NCBI RefSeq assembly: GCF_000716875.1
Contig: NZ_JNWQ01000019.1
Span: forward strand, 1 to 64,000
DNA length: 64,000 nt
Direction of reading: 5' to 3'
Source of the DNA: Streptomyces novaecaesareae
GTDB lineage: Bacteria > Actinomycetota > Actinomycetes > Streptomycetales > Streptomycetaceae
The notes beneath the pieces were generated by a model, which worked only from the letters and a program-made list of their open reading frames with translations, did no database searches and was not told the origin of the DNA. The position numbers were made by a program, and so were the translations under genes. Below, one piece after another: positions 33,270 to 42,223 of the stretch; position 1 is the first letter of the stretch, and the number at the start of each line of letters is the position of its first letter.

Positions 33270-36200
33270 GTGCCCGGACGGCCCGCCCCTCACCGGCCGG
33301 CCGCCATCCCCAAGGAGACTGCTCTGCGCGCGCGTGCGAATCGGCGGCCCCCGACGCCGAAGGGCCCTCGCAGGCGGTCACGCCTGTCCCTGCGGACGGC
33401 GCTGCTCGTCCTGGCCGTCGTCCCCAGCATCGCCCTCGTCGTCCTCTGGGCGGTCACCAGCGGCGAGACCGTCTTCGACTTCCAGCAGCAGGCGGCCCAG
33501 GGCCTGCTGGCCCAGAAGGCCGGCCAGCCGTCGAACATCGTCTACTACAACCTCCAGGAGGAGCGCCGGCTCAGCGCCGAAGCGCTCGCCCGGCCCGGCG
33601 CCAACACCGACCAGCTGCGCCGCCAACGGCAGGCGACCGACGACGCGGTGCGCCAGTTCCAGACATTGTCCGGCGAGACCGCCGACAACGCGCCCGACGA
33701 GGTGCGCACCTCGGTCGCCGAGGCCCGTCAGGCCATGGGAAAGCTCGCCGAGCAGCGCGCCGCCGTGGACCGCGGATCGGCCGACCAGCAGACCGTCTTC
33801 ACCTACTACACCGACCTGATCGCGGTGGACCTGCGGCTGTTCACCGCGCTCAGCCACGGGGGCACCGGCGAGGTCACCTGGATCTCCAAGACCCTGGTGA
33901 ACGCCTTCTGGGCGAAGGAGATGCTGGCCCGCGAGGACGCCGTCCTGGCCCGCGGCTGGCCCACCGGCCGCCTGAGCACCGCCGACTACCAAGCCGTCCA
34001 GCAGGCCATCGGCGCACAGGACCACCTGCTCACCGTCCAGGTCGTCCCGTACGTCCCGGACGGCGAGGCCGCCGCCTGGCACGACCTGATGAACAGCCCG
34101 GCCTGGCAGGCCAAGGCCGCCGTCGAACAGCAACTGACCAAGCCCACCGCCGCCGAGGCCAACGGCACCGTCAGGCTCCCCGCCTCCCAGGATCAGTGGC
34201 GCCAGGCCCTTGACCAGCTCAACCCGCAGCTGGTCAAGGCGATCGAGACCCGCACCAGCGGCGTCGTCGAGGTCGGCAAGGGCACCATCATGAGCCTGCT
34301 GACCCGGGTCGTGCTGACCACCGTCATCGGCCTGATCACGGTCATCGCGGTGGTCGTCGCCTCCTGGCGGCTCAGCCGCTCGATGCGCCGCCGCATCAAG
34401 GAACTGCACACCCAGGCCGAGGAGATGCAGCGCACCCTGCCCGAGGTGGTCGAGCGCCTCGGGCGCGGCGAGCAGGTGGACGTCGAGGCCGAGACCCGCA
34501 CCATCACCGCCGGCCCGAACGGCACCGACAGCGGCAACAGCACCGACAACAGCACCGGCACCGGCAGCGGCACCGACGAGCTGGCCCGGCTCGGCCAGGC
34601 GCTCAACCTGGCCCGCGCCTCCGCCCTCAAGGCCGCCGTCGGCCAGGCCGAGCAGCACCGCGGCTTCGAACGCCTGCTGCAACGCATCGCCCGCCGCACC
34701 CAGCTGCTGATCGGCCGCCAGCTGCGCAAGCTGGACGAGTTGGAGCGCAAGCACGAGGACCCGGAGGTCCTGGAGGGCCTGTTCGACCTCGACCACCTCA
34801 CCGCCCGGCTGCGCCGCTACGAGGAGAACCTGGTCATCATGGCCGGCGGCCAGCCGCAGCGGCGCTGGCGCAAGCCCGTCCCGCTGCTGGACGTGCTGCG
34901 GTCCGCGCAGGGCGAGGTGCAGGACTACCGCCGGATCATGCTCGACGTCGAGGGCCACCCGTGGCTGTCCGAGCGGGCCGTCGGCCCGGTCGCGCACGTG
35001 ATCGCCGAGCTGATGGAGAACGCCACCACCTTCTCCAAGCCGCCCACGCCGGTCGATGTCCGGGCCGCCATGGTCGGCCGCGGGCTCGCGATCGAGATCG
35101 AGGACCGCGGCCTGGGCATGGACCCGGAACAGTACGACGCGGCCAACGAGCTGATGAGCCGCCCGCCGCGCACCGACGTGCTGGCCCGGGCCGACGACAT
35201 CCGCCTCGGCTTCCACGTGGTCGCCCGCCTCGCCTCGCTGCACGGGCTGAAGATCGAGTTCCGCCCGTCCGCCTTCGGCGGCACCAGGGTGGTCGTGCTC
35301 GTCCCGGACGAGCTGGTCATCGAGGGCGACACCGGGCTGCCGGACGGTGGCCCCGGCGCGGCCGCCGAGCCGATCCCGCTGGTGCGCCGCTCGCGCCGGG
35401 CGCTGCGCTCGGCCTCCGACGACGTGCCCGCCCAGGCACCGGCCGGGCCGCCGGTCGCGCCGGTGGAGTCCTTCGGGCAGGGCGACTTCGTGGCGCAGGC
35501 CGCGCCACTGCCGCTGCCGGCGCCTGCTCCTGCTCCTGCTCCTGCTCCTGCGCCGATGCCAATGCCCATGCCGGCGGAGGCCCCGGTCCAGGAGGCCCTG
35601 CTCCAGGAGGCGCCCTACTTGCCGGCGCCCGCCGAGCCGCTGCCCGTCCAGCCGCTGCCGCCGACACCACCCGCCCAGGAGCCGTTCCACCCCGAGCAGC
35701 CCGTCCCCACCGGGCAACCCCTGCACACCGGGCAGCCCCTCCAGCCCGAGCAGCCGATCGAGCACAGCTCCCCGGCCGACCCGGCGCCCGCGCACGACAC
35801 CCCGGCCTACCCGGACATCGCCTACGCGCGGGTCACCGAGGCCGAGGCCCCGTACGCCGACGAGCAGTACCGCCCGGCCGACCACTACCGGCTGGCCGAG
35901 CGGCGCGGCAGCCGGGAGTACCCGACCTCGGTCCCGTACAGCCCGACCGAGGGCGGGCAGCCGCCGCTTCCGCAGCGCGTGCGGCAGGCCAGCCTGGCCG
36001 CCGAGCTGCGGGTGCCGCCGACCGCCCCGCAGTGGGTGGAGCGTCCCGCCGAGGCGTCCCAGGCCGCGCCGCCCGCGGGCCCGTTCCAGCGTCCCGACCG
36101 CCCGGTGCGGCGCTCGGGCGCCACGATCGGCGCCTTCCAGCGCCAGTCCCGGGCCGCCCGGGCCCAGGACAGCGGCGAGCACCGGCTGCCCCAGGCCCTG

Positions 36201-36311
36201 ACCCGACCGGATTCCCCCACCCCCGACGGTCCCCCGACTCCCGCACCCGGCCCCTCCCCCTGGGCCCTGCCTGCCGCGGACCCCCGAACCACACGAACGG
36301 ATGACCAGTGA
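33270..36311 (+). CDS. cvnA: Conservon sensor-kinase-like protein CvnA
   Basis: 1013-residue membrane ATPase-fold protein, first gene of a conservon. Two transmembrane helices (LLVLAVVPSIALVVLWAV near 45; VVLTTVIGLITVIAVVVASW near 348) flank a nitrate-sensor-like extracellular domain. The cytoplasmic side has a HATPase domain with N-box ELMENATTF near 580 and DRGLGM, but no clear phosphorylated histidine. The last ~300 residues are disordered, with repeated PAPAPAP. In conservons CvnA anchors CvnB-D in a GPCR-like complex. GTG 33270 has no ribosome site, whereas CTG 33324 lies six bases after AAGGAG and may be the true start. Confidence 0.88.
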   Translation: MPGRPAPHRPAAIPKETALRARANRRPPTPKGPRRRSRLSLRTALLVLAVVPSIALVVLWAVTSGETVFDFQQQAAQGLLAQKAGQPSNIVYYNLQEERRLSAEALARPGANTDQLRRQRQATDDAVRQFQTLSGETADNAPDEVRTSVAEARQAMGKLAEQRAAVDRGSADQQTVFTYYTDLIAVDLRLFTALSHGGTGEVTWISKTLVNAFWAKEMLAREDAVLARGWPTGRLSTADYQAVQQAIGAQDHLLTVQVVPYVPDGEAAAWHDLMNSPAWQAKAAVEQQLTKPTAAEANGTVRLPASQDQWRQALDQLNPQLVKAIETRTSGVVEVGKGTIMSLLTRVVLTTVIGLITVIAVVVASWRLSRSMRRRIKELHTQAEEMQRTLPEVVERLGRGEQVDVEAETRTITAGPNGTDSGNSTDNSTGTGSGTDELARLGQALNLARASALKAAVGQAEQHRGFERLLQRIARRTQLLIGRQLRKLDELERKHEDPEVLEGLFDLDHLTARLRRYEENLVIMAGGQPQRRWRKPVPLLDVLRSAQGEVQDYRRIMLDVEGHPWLSERAVGPVAHVIAELMENATTFSKPPTPVDVRAAMVGRGLAIEIEDRGLGMDPEQYDAANELMSRPPRTDVLARADDIRLGFHVVARLASLHGLKIEFRPSAFGGTRVVVLVPDELVIEGDTGLPDGGPGAAAEPIPLVRRSRRALRSASDDVPAQAPAGPPVAPVESFGQGDFVAQAAPLPLPAPAPAPAPAPAPMPMPMPAEAPVQEALLQEAPYLPAPAEPLPVQPLPPTPPAQEPFHPEQPVPTGQPLHTGQPLQPEQPIEHSSPADPAPAHDTPAYPDIAYARVTEAEAPYADEQYRPADHYRLAERRGSREYPTSVPYSPTEGGQPPLPQRVRQASLAAELRVPPTAPQWVERPAEASQAAPPAGPFQRPDRPVRRSGATIGAFQRQSRAARAQDSGEHRLPQALTRPDSPTPDGPPTPAPGPSPWALPAADPRTTRTDDQ

Positions 36312-36766
36312 TGAACCGCACGATCGCCACCCACCAGGACCTGGACTGGCTGCTGGACGGACTCGTCGACTCGGTGCCCGGGACCAGGAACGCCGTCCTG
36401 CTCTCCGACGACGGGCTCGTGGTCAGCCACTCCCGCACCATCGAGCGGGCCGACGCCGAGCGCCTGGCCGCCGTCGCCACCGGCCAGCAGAGCCTGGCGC
36501 GCGGGGTCGGGCAGCTCTTCGACGGCGGGCCGGTGCACCAGGTGATCGTCGAGCTGGCCGAGTGCTGGCTGTTCGTCATCGCCGCCGCCCAGGGCACCCA
36601 CCTGGCCGTGGTCGCCTCCCAGGAGGTGGACGCCGAGGTGATGTCCGTCGCGATGCACACCCTGGTGCAGCAGGTCGGCCAGAAGCTCACCACCCCGGCC
36701 CGCGCCGAGAACGCGCCGACCGCCCCCGCCTCGTTCGACGTCTTCGCCGCCCGGAACCGGGGCTGA
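36311..36766 (+). CDS. cvnB: Conservon roadblock/LC7 protein CvnB
   Basis: 151-residue roadblock/LC7 domain protein, thought to act as the GTPase-activating or scaffold partner of the CvnD GTPase. Typical sequence: DLDWLLDGLVDSVPGTRNAV, LLSDDGLVVSHSRTI, and LFVIAAAQGTHLAVVAS. ATG 36311 overlaps the cvnA stop (TGATG); a GTG three bases earlier is the alternative. Confidence 0.93.
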   Translation: MNRTIATHQDLDWLLDGLVDSVPGTRNAVLLSDDGLVVSHSRTIERADAERLAAVATGQQSLARGVGQLFDGGPVHQVIVELAECWLFVIAAAQGTHLAVVASQEVDAEVMSVAMHTLVQQVGQKLTTPARAENAPTAPASFDVFAARNRG

Positions 36767-36771
36767 CCGAG

Positions 36772-37194
36772 GTGGGCCCGCACTGGAGCGAGCTGGAGGA
36801 CGCGGACGCGGAGGACGCGACGGGCGTCATGGTCCGCCCGTACACCATCACCCGTGGCCGGACCGCGCCCGAGCGGGACGACCTCACCCTCATCACCGTG
36901 CTCACGACGGTCGAGGAGGAGGCCGGGGCGGCCCTGGCGCGGGGCAGCCGCGCCGGTGCCCGCGGCCTGCAGCCCGAGCACCGCCTGATCCTCGAACGCT
37001 GCCGTCGCCCGGCGGCCGTCGCCGAGGTGTCGGCCGGCCTGGACCTCCCGGTCTCGGTCACCAAGATCCTGCTGGGCGACCTGGTCGCCCAGGGCCTGCT
37101 GCGGGCCCGGGCCCCGCTCTCGGTGGCCCGGGCCGCCGGGGGCGTGGACCTCGGCCTGCTCACGGCCGTACGCGAAGGACTCCGGAGACTCTGA
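36772..37194 (+). CDS. cvnC: Conservon DUF742 protein CvnC
   Basis: 140-residue DUF742 protein. Hallmarks are VRPYTITRGRT near residue 23 and a winged-helix-like C-terminal half (ILERCRRPAAVAEVSAGLDL, KILLGDLVAQGLLRARAPL). GTG 36772 starts five bases after cvnB. Between them a Glu/Asp-rich lead (ELEDADAEDATG) is usual for the family. Expected to work with CvnB and CvnD on the inner membrane face. Confidence 0.9.
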   Translation: MGPHWSELEDADAEDATGVMVRPYTITRGRTAPERDDLTLITVLTTVEEEAGAALARGSRAGARGLQPEHRLILERCRRPAAVAEVSAGLDLPVSVTKILLGDLVAQGLLRARAPLSVARAAGGVDLGLLTAVREGLRRL

Positions 37195-37196
37195 AC

Positions 37197-37820
37197 ATGG
37201 CAACGCCCCACTCCGCCACCCCCACCCCCACCCACCCCGCGGGCCCGGCAGCTCCGGCCACCGCCCCGGCCGCCGTCAAGATCCTGATCGCGGGCGGTTT
37301 CGGCGTCGGCAAGACCACCTTGGTCGGCTCGGTCAGCGAGGTGACCCCGCTGCGCACCGAGGAGTACCTGACCCGGGCCAGCATCGGCGTCGACGACCTG
37401 TCCGGCGTCGACCAGAAGGACACCACCACCGTCGCCCTCGACTTCGGCCGGATCACCGTCAGCCCGGAGCTGGTCGTCTACCTGTTCGGCACGCCCGGGC
37501 AGGAACGTTTCTGGTTCATGTGGAACGACCTGGTCAACGGCGCCTTCGGCGGCATCGTCATCGCCGACACCCGCCGACTGGACACCAGCTTCGCCTCGAT
37601 CGACTTCTTCGAGAGCCGGGGCATCCCCTTCGTGGTGGCGATCAACTGCTTCCACAACACCAACACCCGCACCCCCGACGAGATCCGGACCGCGCTCGAC
37701 CTCGACCCGCAGGTCCCGATGCTGCTCGGCGACGTGCGCGAACGCGCCTTCGGCCGGGACCTGCTGCTCGCCCTGGTCGACCACCTGATGGACCTCGCCG
37801 CCGTCGCCCCCGTCGGCTGA
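37197..37820 (+). CDS. cvnD: Conservon Ras-like GTPase CvnD
   Basis: 207-residue small GTPase of the bacterial MglA-like/conservon type. G1 GGFGVGKTTLVGSV near residue 34, G3-like LFGTPGQERFW, and G4-like INCFHNT where NKxD is expected, as usual for CvnD. The N-terminus is a Pro/Thr/Ala lead. It starts two bases after cvnC. GTP binding would switch output of the CvnA complex; the downstream target is unknown. Confidence 0.92.
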   Translation: MATPHSATPTPTHPAGPAAPATAPAAVKILIAGGFGVGKTTLVGSVSEVTPLRTEEYLTRASIGVDDLSGVDQKDTTTVALDFGRITVSPELVVYLFGTPGQERFWFMWNDLVNGAFGGIVIADTRRLDTSFASIDFFESRGIPFVVAINCFHNTNTRTPDEIRTALDLDPQVPMLLGDVRERAFGRDLLLALVDHLMDLAAVAPVG

Positions 37821-37880
37821 ATCCGGTCTCCCGAGCAGACCCGTCCCCCAGCCGAACCGCACTTCTCTGGGAGCACCACC

Positions 37881-39017
37881 ATGACCACACCACCCCTGCG
37901 CGTCCTCGTCCACGGCGGCGGCATCGGCGGCCTCACCCTCGCCACCGCCCTCGCCCGGCAGGGCCACCACGTCGACGTCGCCGAGCTGCGCGAGCAGCTG
38001 GAGGCGCTCGGCGTCGGCATCATCCAGCCCTCCAACGCGCTGCACGTGATGCGCGAGATCGGCGTCCTGGAGGACTGCCTGGCGGCCGGCTTCGCGTGGG
38101 AGGTGCTGACCATCTGCGACCCGGCCGGCGCCACCCTCGCCGAGATCCCGCAGCCCCGGATGGGCGACGCCCCCGCCAACAACGGCATCCCGCGCCCCGC
38201 CCTCGCCCGCGTCCTCGCCGACGCGGCCGTCCGGGCGGGCGCCACGGTCCGCTTCGGCACCACCATCGCCTCGATCGCGGACGACGGCGCGGGCGTCGAC
38301 GTCACCCTCACCGACGGGCACGCCGCCCGCTACGACCTGGTGGTCGGCTTCGACGGCATCGGCTCGCCGCTGCGCAAGCACCTGTACGGCGTGAAGTACG
38401 CCCCCGAGTACACCGGCTTCGCCAACTGGCGCGTGACGCTGCCGCGTTCGCCCGAGGTACGGGGCGTGGTGATGTCCGCCGGCAACCTCAAGGCGAAGGC
38501 CCTGCTGACCCCGATCAGCGCGGACCTGATGTACCTGGGCGCGGTGTTCGCCGAGGCCGAGGACTTCCGCCCGGACCCGGAGCGCGCCCACGAGCAGCTC
38601 CGCGAGCGCCTGGCCGGTTTCGGCGGCCCGATCGCCGCAGCACTCGCGCAGGTCACCGACCCGGCCGCCGTGGTCCACACCCGGATCTCCCAGGTCACCG
38701 TCGAGGAGCCCTGGCACGTCGGCCGGATCGTGCTGGCGGGCGACGCCGCCCACGCCTCCACCCCGCACCTGGCCCAGGGCGCCGCCATGGCCGTCGAGGA
38801 CGCGCTCGTCCTCGCCCAGAGCCTGGACGCCGCCGACACCGTCCCGGCCGCCCTCGCCGCCTGGGAGGCCAGGCGGCGCCCGCGCGCCATGTGGGTCCAG
38901 TCCCTGTCCCGTGCGGTCCTCAAGCAGGAGACCGGCACCCCGACCACCTCGGAGGAGGACGAACTCCTCAAGGTCGGCATCCCGGGCGCGGCGCACGCCC
39001 TCGTCCAGCCGTACTGA
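37881..39017 (+). CDS. FAD-dependent monooxygenase
   Basis: 378-residue flavoprotein hydroxylase of the salicylate-hydroxylase/UbiH type. FAD site GGGIGGLTLATALARQG near residue 12, the conserved DG region LVVGFDGIGSPLRK, and GDAAHASTPHLAQGAAMAVE near 287. It hydroxylates an aromatic or polyene substrate using NAD(P)H and O2. It lies 60 bp after cvnD, in the place where other conservons carry a cytochrome P450 (cvnE), so it may be the oxygenase member of this operon. A UUCG hairpin lies 48 bp downstream. Confidence 0.88.
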   Translation: MTTPPLRVLVHGGGIGGLTLATALARQGHHVDVAELREQLEALGVGIIQPSNALHVMREIGVLEDCLAAGFAWEVLTICDPAGATLAEIPQPRMGDAPANNGIPRPALARVLADAAVRAGATVRFGTTIASIADDGAGVDVTLTDGHAARYDLVVGFDGIGSPLRKHLYGVKYAPEYTGFANWRVTLPRSPEVRGVVMSAGNLKAKALLTPISADLMYLGAVFAEAEDFRPDPERAHEQLRERLAGFGGPIAAALAQVTDPAAVVHTRISQVTVEEPWHVGRIVLAGDAAHASTPHLAQGAAMAVEDALVLAQSLDAADTVPAALAAWEARRRPRAMWVQSLSRAVLKQETGTPTTSEEDELLKVGIPGAAHALVQPY

Positions 39018-39064
39018 CGGCCCTACTGGCGGCCGCGGCGGTCGGTGGTCGGTGGTCGGTGGGC

Positions 39065-39760
39065 TCAGCGGAGCGCTTCGGCGCTCCGCTGGGTCTGCCA
39101 GGTGCTGATCTGACGGATGACGTGGATGATGAGCACACCGGCCAGCACGTCCAGCGCGAAAGAGACGGTCCCCAGGTACACGGCCTGGCGCAGATCGTCC
39201 TCCGAGACCGTGTCCTTCATGACCTGGTAGGTGTAGGCCCGGCCAAAGCAGCTCCCGATCACCCAGGCCCCCCACCAGACGGCGAGCAGCGGACCGGGAG
39301 GCGTCCGCCGGGGCGCACTGGCCTTCCGGATGTCCGTCACGACCTGGTACGGGATCCACAGGTTCACCACCGGGGCGATCCAGGAACCTACCACCCAGCC
39401 GCGCGCCCGGCGTTGGCTGCCCGGGCCACCCGCGGACTCGGCGTTGAGCCGAGCCCGCCACAGCCAGGCCAGGAACACCACCCCGGCCGGGATCAGGAGC
39501 AGCAGGACCTGCAGCCCGTCGAAGTAACTCGCGAAGTCGTCGACCGACTGGACGTCCTCCAGCGTCGCCTTCCCCGCGAGGACGTCCTCGACGACGCGGT
39601 AGACGCGCCAGTCGGACACCGTGTGCAGCGCGTCGTACACCATCACCAGCACGATCAGGATGGAAGCGGCGACGCCAAGTCCGGAGACGGACCGGTGCTG
39701 CTGCGCTCCGGCCCGGCCCGCGCCCGCGCCGACGGACGAGCGTTGCTGTGGATGCTCCAT
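39065..39760 (-). CDS. DUF4328 membrane protein
   Basis: 231-residue membrane protein. Four or five hydrophobic segments with the family pattern: GLGVAASILIVLVMVYDALH, LLLLIPAGVVFLAWLWRARL, GWVVGSWIAPVVNLWIPYQV (the conserved W-x-PxxNLxxPYxV), LLAVWWGAWVIGSCFGRAY and a last helix before the C-terminus. Function unknown. GGGGGAGAC before ATG 39760 is the ribosome site. Its final codons lie inside the hairpin at 39066-39091. Confidence 0.85.
   Translation of the reverse strand: MEHPQQRSSVGAGAGRAGAQQHRSVSGLGVAASILIVLVMVYDALHTVSDWRVYRVVEDVLAGKATLEDVQSVDDFASYFDGLQVLLLLIPAGVVFLAWLWRARLNAESAGGPGSQRRARGWVVGSWIAPVVNLWIPYQVVTDIRKASAPRRTPPGPLLAVWWGAWVIGSCFGRAYTYQVMKDTVSEDDLRQAVYLGTVSFALDVLAGVLIIHVIRQISTWQTQRSAEALR
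39066..39091. terminator. UUCG-loop hairpin overlapping a stop codon
   Basis: CAGCGGAGCGC, TTCG, GCGCTCCGCTG: an 11 bp perfect stem with a TTCG tetraloop on the + strand. It lies 48 bp after the monooxygenase gene and includes two bases of the stop codon and the last codons of the convergent DUF4328 gene, so it can serve both. Confidence 0.8.
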
Positions 39761-39780
39761 GTCTCCCCCAGAGTTCGTGT

Positions 39781-40986
39781 TCACCAGAGTCCGGTCAACT
39801 GCAGTACCCGATAGCCGAGCCACCCCGCCAGGGCCAGCGCGGCCGCAATCCCGAAGCCCGCGAACACGGCCGCGTTCGTCGCGGATCGGGATCTCCAGAT
39901 CATCGTTCGCCGTCGGCGCCCCACGGACGCAAGCGCGGATTTCATGGCCAGCGCCACATGGGAGGTGGACGTCTCCACCGCCAGGACGCGCCACCCCCAG
40001 CCCAGCATCCCCTTGCGCCTGAGCCCCACCGGAAAGACCCCGGGGGTCCAGAGGTCGTCGAAGACGATGACGGCGGAGATCCAGTGCTCGCCCATGCCCA
40101 GCCCGTCCGATGTCATCGGGGTCGGCAGGTGTTCGTTCAGCCGGGCCGCCAGGTCGAACGAGCCGCCCGGAGCGAGCAGGATCAGCTTTGCCGCCGGCTG
40201 GGTGGTGCGTGCCTGCTCGATCTCCCACCACAGCCCGTCACCCTGCCCCAGGCGCAGGACGATGAGCTGGGACATCTCCATCAGCCGCAGAACGGTGGGC
40301 TTCCAGTCGTCGGGCGGCAGGTAGAACCGGGACGCGCCCAGCTGTGGGAGGGGCTCCCCCGGCCGTCCCACCGCAATCACGGGACCGACGGCGCCCAGCG
40401 CGGCCGCGAGTTGCTCCTCACGCGTGTGCAGATTGACTTCCCCGCCGTCGTCGACCTCGGCGGCGGTCTCGTCATCGCCGAAACTGCGCAGGTAGAGCAC
40501 GGGTTTGCGACCGTCCAGCCGCAGCGTCCGGGCCGCCGACCGAGCCGCGTACGGGCGGGTGCGGCGCAGGATGAGCAAGCCGACCGCCAAGGATGCCAGG
40601 CCGCCGAGGAGCAGCAGGAGCTGCTGCTCCAGGGGCATCTTGTGGCCTTGCTGCTCCGACATGGTGACGGCGTAGGTCCCACCGCCGAGCAGGATCAGGC
40701 CGAGGCTGTTGGCCAGCCTGAGCGCCCTGCGCCACCGCCCCTGGGGCGGGACGAACCGGCTGACGAGGGCCACGAGTTCCGCGGCCCCGGACAGCCGGCG
40801 GCGCCGCAGCCACAGGGCGGGCCAGAGCAGCACCAGGGCGGCCACCCCGAACCACAGCGCCACGATCGCGCTCGGGCCGGCCCCTTCGCCCAGGCCCACG
40901 CTGATCAGCAGGTGCAAGGCGACGTAGGCCGACAGGACGGCGAGCCCCGTGACCAGTCTGGCGAACATCCGTAAGCGTGACGACAC
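39781..40986 (-). CDS. Membrane protein with YLRSF domain, TTA codon near start
   Basis: 401-residue protein. Helices at about 10-30, 40-58, 90-108 and 118-138 precede a soluble domain (residues 150-320) and a final helix (FAGFGIAAALALAGWLGYRV). The soluble part reads VLYLRSFGDDETAAE, AVGPVIAVGRPGEPLPQLGA, RFYLPPDDW and GLWWEIEQA, alternating strands and acidic turns like a nucleotide-binding or TIR/LOG-like fold; I do not know its function. Codon 5 is TTA (40972-40974), the leucine codon read by bldA tRNA, so expression may be developmentally timed. GTG 40986 is the only start with a plausible ribosome site. Confidence 0.7.
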   Translation of the reverse strand: MSSRLRMFARLVTGLAVLSAYVALHLLISVGLGEGAGPSAIVALWFGVAALVLLWPALWLRRRRLSGAAELVALVSRFVPPQGRWRRALRLANSLGLILLGGGTYAVTMSEQQGHKMPLEQQLLLLLGGLASLAVGLLILRRTRPYAARSAARTLRLDGRKPVLYLRSFGDDETAAEVDDGGEVNLHTREEQLAAALGAVGPVIAVGRPGEPLPQLGASRFYLPPDDWKPTVLRLMEMSQLIVLRLGQGDGLWWEIEQARTTQPAAKLILLAPGGSFDLAARLNEHLPTPMTSDGLGMGEHWISAVIVFDDLWTPGVFPVGLRRKGMLGWGWRVLAVETSTSHVALAMKSALASVGRRRRTMIWRSRSATNAAVFAGFGIAAALALAGWLGYRVLQLTGLW

Positions 40987-41149
40987 TTCAGCCCATCCCC
41001 AAAGCTATCCCCCGACAGCATGAGCGGAACGCTCCATGTCCATACCACTTCTGATTGATCGTCATGCACACGGAGACGGTCTTGTGTCCACGCGCGACCG
41101 CGGGGCAGGCTGGCGGCCGTCCCGAACCGACCGACGCCCTGGGGGTACG

Positions 41150-42223
41150 GTGTCGTCCCTGTTCCGCATGCTCGACCTGCACGAGGCCGTGGAGCGCGAG
41201 CGGCAGCACCCGGGCGGGCGGCTGTTCGTCTCCGACTACAACGGCGGACACCCGTACGTCGCCGACTACTTGGGCCCGCTCGCGGACACCCCGCCGTACC
41301 TGCTCGGCGACGTCACCCGGTACTCGGCGATCGACGAGGACCGCGCGCTAAGGGCCAAGATCGCGGCACTGCACAGCCGGTATGACGAGGTCGAGTACGG
41401 GCACCGGCAGGTGATCCCGGCCGGCGGCTCCAGCAGCCTGCTCGGCACCTTCTGCACCTGGCTGCACCTGAACGGCGTGCGGCGCGTCCACTACCTGCCG
41501 CCGCTCTACTACAAGTTCGCCTACTTCTTCCGGCAGTTCGGCATCGAACCGGTCCGGGTGAGCGAACTGCACGCCCAGCAGCCCGGCTTCGCCCCGGAGT
41601 TGCCCGACGAGCGGACGGTCCTGCTGCTCACCGACCCGCTCTGGTACGCCGGGCAGCCCGTCCCGGCCGGCGTCCTCAAGCGGATCGGCGAGTGGCAACG
41701 GGCCACCGGGTCACTGGTGTTCGTGGACGGCACCTTCCAGTACCTGCGCTGGGACGGCGACCGGCGCGAGGAGAGCGCCGCCCTGCCCGCCGACCTCACC
41801 CTGCGCCTGGTCTGCCCCACCAAGTACCTGTCCGTCCACGGTTACCGCTGCGCCCACCTGCTGGCCCCCGAGCGGCTGCGCGAACCGCTCGCCGAGCTGC
41901 ACCTCAACCTGCACGGGGACGTCACGGTGGCCGACCGGCTGTTCGCCCACCAGGCGGCCGACCTGATGCTCGACGGCGAGGGCAACGGCCGCCTGGTCGA
42001 CCACATCCGCGCCAACCACCGGCGGCTGTTCCACAGCGGTGCGCTACGGGCGTCCGCGCCGGTGGACACCGGGTACTTCCTGTTCGCGCGGGTGGCAGCG
42101 CCTGCCGACCGGCTGCTCGCGCTCGATCAACGGCACTTCGAACTCACCGGGCACGAGGGGTTCGTACGGATCAACCTGCTGAACGAAACGGCGCTCGAAG
42201 GGCTGACGGCCCTCGCCCGCTGA
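41150..42223 (+). CDS. PLP-dependent aminotransferase-like enzyme
   Basis: 357-residue fold-type I protein. Phosphate-site serines in AGGSSSLLGTF, PLP-ring aspartate likely in LLTDPLWYAG, an aspartate in LVFVDGTFQYLRW, and the Schiff-base lysine in CPTKYLSVHGYRCAH. C-terminal GFVRINLLNE is the usual substrate arginine region. Reaction and substrate cannot be fixed. I use GTG 41150, after GGGGG, but it overlaps TACGGT, so ATG 41168 is possible. Its end overlaps the end of the convergent beta-lactamase-fold gene by 53 bp. Confidence 0.75.
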   Translation: MSSLFRMLDLHEAVERERQHPGGRLFVSDYNGGHPYVADYLGPLADTPPYLLGDVTRYSAIDEDRALRAKIAALHSRYDEVEYGHRQVIPAGGSSSLLGTFCTWLHLNGVRRVHYLPPLYYKFAYFFRQFGIEPVRVSELHAQQPGFAPELPDERTVLLLTDPLWYAGQPVPAGVLKRIGEWQRATGSLVFVDGTFQYLRWDGDRREESAALPADLTLRLVCPTKYLSVHGYRCAHLLAPERLREPLAELHLNLHGDVTVADRLFAHQAADLMLDGEGNGRLVDHIRANHRRLFHSGALRASAPVDTGYFLFARVAAPADRLLALDQRHFELTGHEGFVRINLLNETALEGLTALAR

